A stretch of 20,661 bases of DNA from an uncultured Acetatifactor sp. GTDB lineage: Bacteria; Bacillota; Clostridia; Lachnospirales; Lachnospiraceae. Positions within the stretch are counted from its first letter, which is position 1. Each line of letters starts with the position of its first letter. Both the position numbers and the translations under genes were made by a program. This document shows positions 14,389-20,661 of the stretch, piece after piece. The stretch is from NCBI GenBank assembly GCA_910579755.1, contig CAJTVB010000046.1, forward strand, positions 1-20,661, in the 5' to 3' direction. The notes under the pieces are model-generated. The model ran no database searches. It had not been told where the DNA came from and saw only the letters and a list, made by a program, of their open reading frames with translations.

Positions 14389-15996
14389 ATGAAAACAGGT
14401 TTTCATTGGAAAAAGAAACTTTGCAGTTTCCTTTTTACGGCACTTCTGGCAACGGCTGTACTGGGTGGATGCGCAGACGGCACAGGAGAGTCTTCGGGGG
14501 ATGATTCCTCTAAGGAGTCCATGACAGAATCCGGGGCTTCTGTTTCAGAAGAAGTGCAGAACGGATCGGATCACGGTAACTCCGTTGTTGTAGGCATACA
14601 ACAGGATATTGACAGTCTTGACCCTCATAAAGCAACGGCGGCAGGAACTAAGGAAATTTTATTCAACATTTTCGAAGGCTTGGTAAAGCCCGATGAAAAC
14701 GGCAACTTGATTTGTGCGGTAGCCAGTGATTACACGATCTCCGAGGATGGATTGGTTTATACCTTTATTTTGAGAGATAACGTGAAGTTCCATAATGGCA
14801 ATGTTGTGACGGCTGAGGATGTAAAATACTCTCTGGAGAGAGTGTCGGGACTGTTGGACGGTACACCTCTGATGTCCACTATGAGCACGATTCAGGCCGT
14901 AGATATTATTGATGAAAAAACGGTTCAGGTAACGGTGGGCAGTGCGAACACAGAGCTGATTTACAGCTTTGTGGCAGCTATCATTCCTGCGGGCAGCGGG
15001 GAGGAGGCAGCGGCAGAGCCTGTGGGTACGGGACCGTTTTCTTATGTGTCCTATACGCCGCAGGAAGGGATTGTTGTAGAAAAGAATCCGGAATACTGGC
15101 AGGAGGGGCTTCCTTACCTGGATCAGGTTACGTTTAAGATTGTCAACAGTCCGGATACGGCTCTGCTGGAGCTGCAGGGAGGATCCATAGACATCTATGC
15201 TTATCTGACAGACTCCCAGGCTCAGGCGCTGCAGGATACCTTCCAGGTAATTGCATCACCTTCTAACGTGGTGCAGGCGCTGTTTTTAAACAATGCCGTG
15301 GAGCCCCTGAATGATGTAAGGGTGAGACAGGCAATTCTCTATGCCCTGGATAAGGATGCCGTCAATGATTTTGTGGGCGGCGGCAACGGAGCGCTGATCA
15401 GCTCAGCCATGCTTCCTACCCTGCAGGATTATTATGTGGACCTGAATGATGTATACGGTACCGGCGCCAATGTGGAAAAGGCAAAGGAACTATTGACGGA
15501 TGCAGGTTTTCCTGATGGTTTTGATCTGGAAATAGCCATTCCGTCTAACTATGAGTTCCATATGCAGACCGGCGAAGTGGTGGTAGAGCATTTGAAGGCA
15601 GTGGGAATCAATGCGACGATTCAGGCTGTGGAGTGGAATACTTGGCTGGATGAGATCTATAACGGCAGACAATATCAGGCAACCATCAGCGGTATTACCT
15701 GTGATATGACACCGGGTTACCTGCTGAACCGTTTCCAGACGGACTCCAAAAAGAATTTTATAAATTTCCAGAGCGAAGAGTATGATGAAATTTATCAGAA
15801 AGCTCAGGAAACCCTGGATTTGAAAGAAAAGGCAGAATATTATGCCCAACTGCAGCAAATTTTGGTGGATCAGGCAGGAACGGCTTTTCTGCAGGTGCCT
15901 GCAAACACTACTGCCATCAGTAAAAAGCTGGAGGGCTATCGATTCTATCCCATTTATGTGCAGGATATGAGCACAGTACGGTTTGTGGAAGATTAA
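14389..15996 (+). CDS. Family 5 extracellular solute-binding lipoprotein (oligopeptide-type)
   Basis: A 535-residue lipoprotein. The signal peptide (KKK followed by a hydrophobic stretch) ends in the lipobox VLGGC, so Cys28 would be lipidated and the protein anchored on the outer face of the membrane. A Ser/Glu/Asp-rich linker (29-62) precedes the SBP_bac_5 domain, with the family segments DIDSLDPHKA, ILRDNVKFHNG followed by TAEDVKYSLERV, and VRQAILYALDKDAV. Binding proteins of this family capture di- or oligopeptides, and some bind nickel or sugars; the ligand cannot be told here. ATG 14389 follows AGAGGAG by about eight bases. The permease genes follow after 71 bp. It is likely the most highly expressed gene of the operon. 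Confidence 0.94.
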   Translation: MKTGFHWKKKLCSFLFTALLATAVLGGCADGTGESSGDDSSKESMTESGASVSEEVQNGSDHGNSVVVGIQQDIDSLDPHKATAAGTKEILFNIFEGLVKPDENGNLICAVASDYTISEDGLVYTFILRDNVKFHNGNVVTAEDVKYSLERVSGLLDGTPLMSTMSTIQAVDIIDEKTVQVTVGSANTELIYSFVAAIIPAGSGEEAAAEPVGTGPFSYVSYTPQEGIVVEKNPEYWQEGLPYLDQVTFKIVNSPDTALLELQGGSIDIYAYLTDSQAQALQDTFQVIASPSNVVQALFLNNAVEPLNDVRVRQAILYALDKDAVNDFVGGGNGALISSAMLPTLQDYYVDLNDVYGTGANVEKAKELLTDAGFPDGFDLEIAIPSNYEFHMQTGEVVVEHLKAVGINATIQAVEWNTWLDEIYNGRQYQATISGITCDMTPGYLLNRFQTDSKKNFINFQSEEYDEIYQKAQETLDLKEKAEYYAQLQQILVDQAGTAFLQVPANTTAISKKLEGYRFYPIYVQDMSTVRFVED

Positions 15997-16067
15997 TACA
16001 TCAGGAATTCCAGAGCCTGCGGACAGATAGCTTGTGAAGTACTTGAAGGTATGAAAGGAGGACGGCA

Positions 16068-17027
16068 ATGAAATATATCGGTAAAAAATTAATCACTCTC
16101 ATTATGACATTGTTTCTTGTTTCTGTTGCCGCCTTCCTTGCCTTTCAGATAATTCCGGGAGATGTGGTCACGTCCATTTTGGGAACGGAGGCTACTCCCG
16201 AGAGAGAAGAACAGCTTCGTCAGGAGCTGGGACTGGACAAACCGCCTGTGGTGCGTTATTTTGCCTGGGCGGCAGATGTATTACGAGGGGATCTGGGGGT
16301 CAGCTACCGGTATTCCAAGAATATGAATGAGATGATGCCTGTTACAGAGCTGATTGGAGACAAGCTGCCGGTAACGCTGTGGCTGGCAGCTGTATCAATG
16401 CTGCTGATTATTGGGGTATCTATTCCCCTTGGTGTGCTGTGGGCCAGGAGCAGCAATCACTTTCTGGATGGACTGCTTGGGGTAATTACCCAGGCTTCTA
16501 TGGCGGTTCCTTCCTTTTTCCTGGGGATTTTGGTGACTTATTTGTTTGGAATTTTGCTGAAGCTGTTTGCCCCGGGGGGATATATCAGTTATCAGGAAAA
16601 CTTTTCGGGATTTCTGGGATACTTGTTTTTTCCGGCAATTTCAATCGCTCTTCCGAAAATCGCCATGACGGCCCGATTTTTGCGGAATTCCATGCTGACG
16701 GAGCTGAGAGCGGATTATGTGAGGACAGCCTACAGTAAGGGTGCCACAAAACGGCGTGTCATGTACAAGCATGTGCTGCGCAATGCCATGATGCCTGTAG
16801 TTACCTTTTTGGGAATGATTATTGCTGAGATTGTGGCCGGAAGTATTGTTATTGAACAAGTCTTCAGCCTGCCCGGCATTGGGCGGCTTCTGATCAGCTC
16901 CATCTCCACCAGGGATTTCCCGGTGGTGGAAATATTGATCCTGTATATTACCTTTGTAGTGATTTTTGTGTATTTTTTGGTAGACATTCTGTATCGAGTG
17001 ATCGATCCCAGGATCAGTGAAGCGTGA
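16068..17027 (+). CDS. Oligopeptide-type ABC importer permease, DppB/OppB family
   Basis: A 319-residue permease with about six membrane segments. The N-terminus (MKYIGKKLITLIMTLFLVSVAAFL) is the typical first helix, followed by IPGDVV and an extracytoplasmic segment. The EAA loop that contacts the ATPase, LRADYVRTAYSKG followed by HVLRNAMMPVVTF, is intact near residue 215-245, and the C-terminus keeps the DILYRVIDPRI ending. AAAGGAGG precedes ATG 16068. It pairs with the DppC-type permease 96 bp downstream to form the channel. Confidence 0.95.
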   Translation: MKYIGKKLITLIMTLFLVSVAAFLAFQIIPGDVVTSILGTEATPEREEQLRQELGLDKPPVVRYFAWAADVLRGDLGVSYRYSKNMNEMMPVTELIGDKLPVTLWLAAVSMLLIIGVSIPLGVLWARSSNHFLDGLLGVITQASMAVPSFFLGILVTYLFGILLKLFAPGGYISYQENFSGFLGYLFFPAISIALPKIAMTARFLRNSMLTELRADYVRTAYSKGATKRRVMYKHVLRNAMMPVVTFLGMIIAEIVAGSIVIEQVFSLPGIGRLLISSISTRDFPVVEILILYITFVVIFVYFLVDILYRVIDPRISEA

Positions 17028-17123
17028 AAGACGGAAAGAATTCCCAGGTTCAACGGAAAGGCTTCTTTGAATTGGTTTTCGGTACGGAAGATGGCTGTTC
17101 GGAAATGAGAAAGGGGTGATCTC

Positions 17124-18008
17124 ATGAGAATGGAAGAGAAGCATTCCCCGGAAAAGGATATCGAATGGAAAAAAGGCACTTCATGGAAGAAGGGAACTCT
17201 ATGGAAGAGGCGCATTTCATGGAATAAATATCTGGCGGCGGGGGTGATTATGACAGGGATTGCCCTGACGATCGGAATTCTGGGCCTTTTTTGGACACCC
17301 TACAGCACAACGGCCATGTCGGCTGCTGAAAAGTTTGCGCCGCCCTCTATCCGCCATCTTTTCGGTACGGATAATTTCGGCAGAGATATTTTTTCGCGGG
17401 TTATGCAGGGTATGGGAACCACCATTGGAATCAGTACGCTGGTGGTTCTCTTTTCCGGTACGGCGGGAATTCTTTTGGGAGCGATAACAGGATATTTCGG
17501 CGGGCTGTTGGATGAAGCGGTTATGCGCGTTACGGATGCAGTCAACGGATTTCCCAGTATTTTGCTGGCGCTGGTAATTATCAGCATTTTGGGTAACGGA
17601 AAGCATAACGTGATTATTTCTCTGGGCATTGTATTCATTCCCAGCTTTGTGAGGATTGTCCGCAGTGAGTTTATCCGCCTGCGGGATGCGGACTATATCC
17701 GAAGAGCAAGATTAATGGGGGTGGGGAGACTGCGCATTCTGTTTGTGCATATTCTGCCGAACATTTTTTCCGTGTTCTGGGTATCGGTGATGATCGGCTT
17801 TAATAATGCCATATTGGCAGAATCCGGTATGAGCTATTTGGGGATCGGGGTACAGCCGCCGGATGCCAGTCTGGGTAAGATGCTTTCGGATGCGCAGGGG
17901 TATCTGCAGTCAGCCCCCTGGTATGCGCTTGCGCCGGGGCTGGCTATCGTCTGGATCGTGCTGGGCTTTTCTCTGTTCAGCGAGGGAGTCAGGAGGTACG
18001 GCGAATGA
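17124..18008 (+). CDS. Oligopeptide-type ABC importer permease, DppC/OppC family, with repeat N-terminus
   Basis: A 294-residue permease. After a cytoplasmic N-terminal tail come the first helix, the family segment HLFGTDNFGRDIFSRVM, further helices, the EAA loop LRDADYIRRARLMG followed by HILPNIFSV, and the conserved GMSYLGIGVQPPDASLG. The N-terminal tail is unusual: residues 15-36 are 3.5 copies of a six-residue unit beginning WKKGT, strongly basic. ATG 17124 has AAAGGGGTGA just upstream. The gene ends in an ATGA overlap with the fused ATPase gene. Together with the upstream DppB-type protein it forms the membrane channel. Confidence 0.94.
   Translation: MRMEEKHSPEKDIEWKKGTSWKKGTLWKRRISWNKYLAAGVIMTGIALTIGILGLFWTPYSTTAMSAAEKFAPPSIRHLFGTDNFGRDIFSRVMQGMGTTIGISTLVVLFSGTAGILLGAITGYFGGLLDEAVMRVTDAVNGFPSILLALVIISILGNGKHNVIISLGIVFIPSFVRIVRSEFIRLRDADYIRRARLMGVGRLRILFVHILPNIFSVFWVSVMIGFNNAILAESGMSYLGIGVQPPDASLGKMLSDAQGYLQSAPWYALAPGLAIVWIVLGFSLFSEGVRRYGE
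17166..17231 (+). repeat. 18-nt tandem repeat inside the DppC-type gene
   Basis: Three full units at 17166-17183, 17184-17201 and 17202-17219 plus a partial one to 17231, each starting TGGAA and coding W-K/N-K/R-x-x-x. The repeats are diverged at third positions, so the duplication is not recent. They encode a basic, tryptophan-spaced cytoplasmic tail. Confidence 0.75.
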
Positions 18009-19663
18009 TCAGAATCGAAAATCTTTCTGTGGCCTTTGACAAGACGGAAGTGGTGAAGAATGTAAACCTTGATCTGGTGGACGGAGAGGTTCTGGGTGTG
18101 GTAGGTGAGTCCGGTTCCGGAAAATCCGTGACGGCATTGACCCTGATGGGATTGGTGAGCGAGTCGGCACAGATTACTTCCGGAAGGATATTGTTTGACG
18201 ATGTGGTATTGCAGGAGGCGGGAAAGCCCCGAGACCAGGTTCTGTACCGAAGGTATCAGGGAGCGCAGATGTCCATGATATTTCAGGAGCCTATGACCAG
18301 CCTGAATCCTACCCAGAGAGTGGGGCATCAGGTGGAAGAGATGCTTTGGCTTCATGCAGAGCACAGGCCTCAGGGCCCCTGGAAACAGGCCTCGGATGCT
18401 CTGCGGCTGTCCGGACGCAGAACCGGACAAAAGGAAGAGTTTCGGACGCGGGTGCTGGAGGCGTTTCATGCGGTAGGGCTTCGGGATGAGGAGCGGGTAT
18501 ATACGAGCTATCCTCATCAGCTGTCCGGGGGAATGCGCCAACGAGTGATGATTGCCATGGCCTTGATCCTTCATCCCAGACTGCTGGTGGCGGATGAACC
18601 CACTACGGCGCTGGATGTGACGGTGCAGAACCAGATTATTGCACTGCTGCGCAAGATCAATTCCAAGCAGAACAATGCCATGCTGTTTATTACTCACGAT
18701 CTGAATCTTGCCAGAAGGCTGTGCGGCCGGATTGCCGTGATGAAGGATGGACGGGTGGTGGAGCTGGGAGAGACGGAGGAAATTTTCCGGCATCCTCGCC
18801 AGGAATATACAAAGAGGTTGATAGAGGCAGTGCCGTCACGGATGAAGAAAAAGACATGGTCGGCGGACGCAGTTTTGGGAAAAGCAGCCTCAGCGGAAGC
18901 CGCCCTGAACAATTCTGCCCCTGTGGTCAGGGTTCATGATTTGTCAGTATTTTATCAGGACGGATCCAACAGTCTGTTTGGCCAAAAGAAAAAGCAGTGT
19001 GTGGTGGCGGACGCCAGCTTTGAGATATATCCGGGAGAGAGTCTGGGATTGGTGGGAGAGAGCGGCTGCGGAAAAACTTCCCTGTCCAAAGCCATACTGG
19101 GTATGAACCGGAGCATCCGCGGAGAGATCGTCAGCAATACGACTCGACCCCAGATGGTATTTCAGGATCCCTACAGCAGCTTAAATCCCGCAAAAACCAT
19201 AGGCTGGCTGCTCCAGGAGCCTCTTCGGGCGGCGGGGGCTTTGGACCGGTCAAAAGTAATGACAAAGGCGGACATGGAGGCGGCGGCCTATGATATGCTT
19301 CACCGGGTGGGGATGGAAGATAAGTATTTTCACAGAAAACCTTCTCAGCTTTCCGGAGGTCAGCGCCAGCGGGTCAGTATCGGACAGGCACTTATCACTC
19401 ATCCGGGCCTGGTGGTGGCCGACGAGCCGGTATCTGCTCTGGATGTGACCATACAGGCTCAGATTATGGAGCTGATGAGGAGGCTTCAGCAGGAAATGAA
19501 GCTGGCATATTTATTTATTTCACATGATATCAATGTGGTCTATCAGATGTGTGACCGGATTATGGTCATGAAGGAGGGGCGGATCATTGAGGTGGGGGAA
19601 ACGGAACGGCTGTTCCGGGCGCCAAAAGAGGAGTACACCCGGGAACTGCTGAGCAGTTCGTAA
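18005..19663 (+). CDS. Fused double-NBD ATPase of the oligopeptide-type importer (DppD-DppF fusion)
   Basis: A 552-residue ATPase carrying both nucleotide-binding domains that are usually separate DppD and DppF proteins, as in GsiA-type fusions. Domain 1: Walker A GESGSGKS (34-41), IFQEPMTSLNP, signature LSGGMRQR (from 173), Walker B VADEPTTALD (Asp197/Glu198) and ITHD. A ~30-residue polar stretch (about 117-146, HRPQGPWK... region) lies between the Q-loop and the signature, longer than usual. Linker ~275-310. Domain 2: GESGCGKTS from 351, VFQDPYSSLNP, LSGGQRQR (449), VADEPVSALD (473/474) and ISHD. Both sites look active. There is no oligopeptide C-terminal cysteine (iron-sulphur) motif. The ATGA overlap with the preceding permease implies coupled translation. 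Confidence 0.95.
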   Translation: MIRIENLSVAFDKTEVVKNVNLDLVDGEVLGVVGESGSGKSVTALTLMGLVSESAQITSGRILFDDVVLQEAGKPRDQVLYRRYQGAQMSMIFQEPMTSLNPTQRVGHQVEEMLWLHAEHRPQGPWKQASDALRLSGRRTGQKEEFRTRVLEAFHAVGLRDEERVYTSYPHQLSGGMRQRVMIAMALILHPRLLVADEPTTALDVTVQNQIIALLRKINSKQNNAMLFITHDLNLARRLCGRIAVMKDGRVVELGETEEIFRHPRQEYTKRLIEAVPSRMKKKTWSADAVLGKAASAEAALNNSAPVVRVHDLSVFYQDGSNSLFGQKKKQCVVADASFEIYPGESLGLVGESGCGKTSLSKAILGMNRSIRGEIVSNTTRPQMVFQDPYSSLNPAKTIGWLLQEPLRAAGALDRSKVMTKADMEAAAYDMLHRVGMEDKYFHRKPSQLSGGQRQRVSIGQALITHPGLVVADEPVSALDVTIQAQIMELMRRLQQEMKLAYLFISHDINVVYQMCDRIMVMKEGRIIEVGETERLFRAPKEEYTRELLSSS

Positions 19664-19666
19664 ATG

Positions 19667-19684
19667 CCGGAAGATATTTTCCGG
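19667..19684. terminator. Hairpin between convergent genes
   Basis: CCGGAA (19667-19672) and TTCCGG (19679-19684) form a six-bp stem with a six-base loop in the 28-bp gap between the importer operon and the minus-strand gene. It could weakly terminate both transcripts, though neither side has a good T tract. Confidence 0.4.
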
Positions 19685-19691
19685 ATGGTTC

Positions 19692-20543
19692 TCAGGCGAA
19701 AATCAGTGTTTCCAGGGTGTGATGCTGCAGGCAGTTTCGGAGTCTGACGGTCATATCCCGAATACCTAAGCCCAAATATTCCTGCAGGGGCAGATTTCCG
19801 TGACAGAGGTGACCGGCGAAACGATTTATCAGTCTTGCCATGTGATTTTCCAGTTCATCTCCGGCGGCTTTTTGCAGAATGTCTTCCAAAGCATCATATT
19901 CCCTTTGGACAAAACCGATGTGGTCAAAGGGCTTGGCCAAAAGAATGTGGCCGATCACGTTGGGCAGCACAATGCTTAGCAGATTTTCCGGCGGCAGGCT
20001 GGCGCCTGCGCAGGCGGCCTGCAGGACTTCCGAAACATAAAAGTGATCCAGCCCATGTAGAAACTCCTGTTCCAGACAGATGCATCGGAGACAGGTAAGA
20101 ATGGCATCGATACCGTTCAGCGAAAGGATATCCTTTAGGAGCGGATAATCCAGGGTCAGCAGCGTCTCCTGAGGTGCGTACAGTGGATCATAGCTTTGCA
20201 GAAATTGTGGAATTCCTGTGGTGATGATATCCCGCAGATATGGAGAGCCATAGTCCTGAAAATCCGGGATCATTTGATTGTATAGCCGGCGCAGTTCCGC
20301 AGCCTTATCAAGAATTATGCGTCTGCCCGCCTCGCAGGCTTCATCAGCGGAGGGATTAATGGCCGACAGCATTCGGTCACCGGCAGATCTTTCATATGTC
20401 TGAATGCAATACATTACTGCTTCCATCAGTGACTGTGCCCTCTCATAGGAAATGGAAGAGTGTTCAAAGCCGGTGTATTTTTCTGCCAGTTCTGTCACGA
20501 GAGGAATCAGTTCTTCCGGTCTGTAAGATATATCATATTCCAT
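19692..20543 (-). CDS. Uncharacterised protein, probably DUF6179 family
   Basis: A 283-residue soluble, mostly helical protein with no signal peptide or membrane segment. The N-terminal half has YTGFEHSSISYERAQSLMEAV, then AGRRIILDKAAELRRLYNQM and DIITTGIPQFLQSYDPLYAPQET, then LDYPLLKDILSLNGIDAIL. This pattern (a repeated-helix start, then a 'phe/leu..YDP...E' segment and a 'DYPL' segment) matches my memory of the Clostridia family annotated DUF6179, whose function is unknown. No catalytic motif stands out. ATG at 20543 (minus strand) follows AAAGGGAG. It is alone on this strand within the window and faces away from the right edge; a partner gene, if any, would lie elsewhere. Confidence 0.8.
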   Translation of the reverse strand: MEYDISYRPEELIPLVTELAEKYTGFEHSSISYERAQSLMEAVMYCIQTYERSAGDRMLSAINPSADEACEAGRRIILDKAAELRRLYNQMIPDFQDYGSPYLRDIITTGIPQFLQSYDPLYAPQETLLTLDYPLLKDILSLNGIDAILTCLRCICLEQEFLHGLDHFYVSEVLQAACAGASLPPENLLSIVLPNVIGHILLAKPFDHIGFVQREYDALEDILQKAAGDELENHMARLINRFAGHLCHGNLPLQEYLGLGIRDMTVRLRNCLQHHTLETLIFA

Positions 20544-20591
20544 AGTGTCTCCCTTTAATCACTTGAGATTTTGCGGCGTTAGGGCATCATT

Positions 20592-20622
20592 ATTATATCA
20601 GGCCGCCTAGAGCGTGTTTGAA
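20592..20622 (-). promoter_or_regulatory. Probable promoter of the minus-strand gene
   Basis: On the minus strand a perfect TATAAT lies at 20597-20592, about 50 bases before the start codon. The best -35 match is TTCAAA (20622-20617), 19 bases upstream and only four of six to consensus, so the promoter is probably weak or activator-dependent. Confidence 0.45.
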
Positions 20623-20661
20623 AATTAAAAAGTATACAAAACATTTGTTCATAGCCTCTTT

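Noticed and set aside
14267..17106. The sequence TGTTCGGAAAT occurs near 14267 and again near 17096, both in gaps between genes
   Set aside because: An 11-base match twice in 20 kb is weak, with no further extension; it may be chance.

Overview
The window looks like a chromosomal segment from a gut-type Clostridia, most likely Lachnospiraceae. I infer this from strong GGAGG ribosome sites, frequent AGG/CGG arginine codons, moderate GC, closely packed and often overlapping genes, and protein types common in that family (GHKL/LytTR signalling pairs, a YtrA-type GntR/ABC operon, a DUF6179-like protein). No rRNA, tRNA, CRISPR array, intact transposase or phage gene was seen.

Left edge (1-810): debris of an antimicrobial-peptide-type ABC/two-component module. 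It holds the end of an ABC ATPase, only the first codons of the next gene, a ~110-bp antisense scrap that reads as a piece of a GNAT acetyltransferase, and the C-terminal ATPase half of a histidine kinase. This appears to be a deletion/rearrangement scar.

900-6870: a signalling and export locus. A sigma-A promoter drives a LytTR response regulator and an AgrC-like GHKL kinase. After a strong terminator come two paralogous ABC half-exporters (609 and 627 aa), probably one heterodimer. No propeptide, AgrB or maturation enzyme is visible, so the signal and cargo are unknown.

6877-11375: a Ytr-like operon. A promoter overlaps a hairpin and is followed by a perfect 11-bp inverted repeat that is the likely operator of the GntR/YtrA regulator encoded next. 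An ABC ATPase and an 801-aa permease with a large C-terminal soluble region follow, each overlapping the gene before it by 26 bp. An OmpR-type regulator whose receiver domain has lost the phosphorylation residues comes after them.

11376-14233: 557 bp of gene debris carrying an extended -10 promoter, then a YczE-type membrane protein with an unusual in-frame insertion, tcdA (tRNA t6A cyclisation) and folD (one-carbon metabolism), the last two overlapping.

14304-19663: a complete oligopeptide-type (family 5) ABC importer operon: lipoprotein binding protein, two permeases and a fused two-NBD ATPase. The second permease has an odd 18-nt tandem repeat at its N-terminus. The operon converges on a minus-strand DUF6179-like gene (19692-20543) with its own promoter near the right edge.
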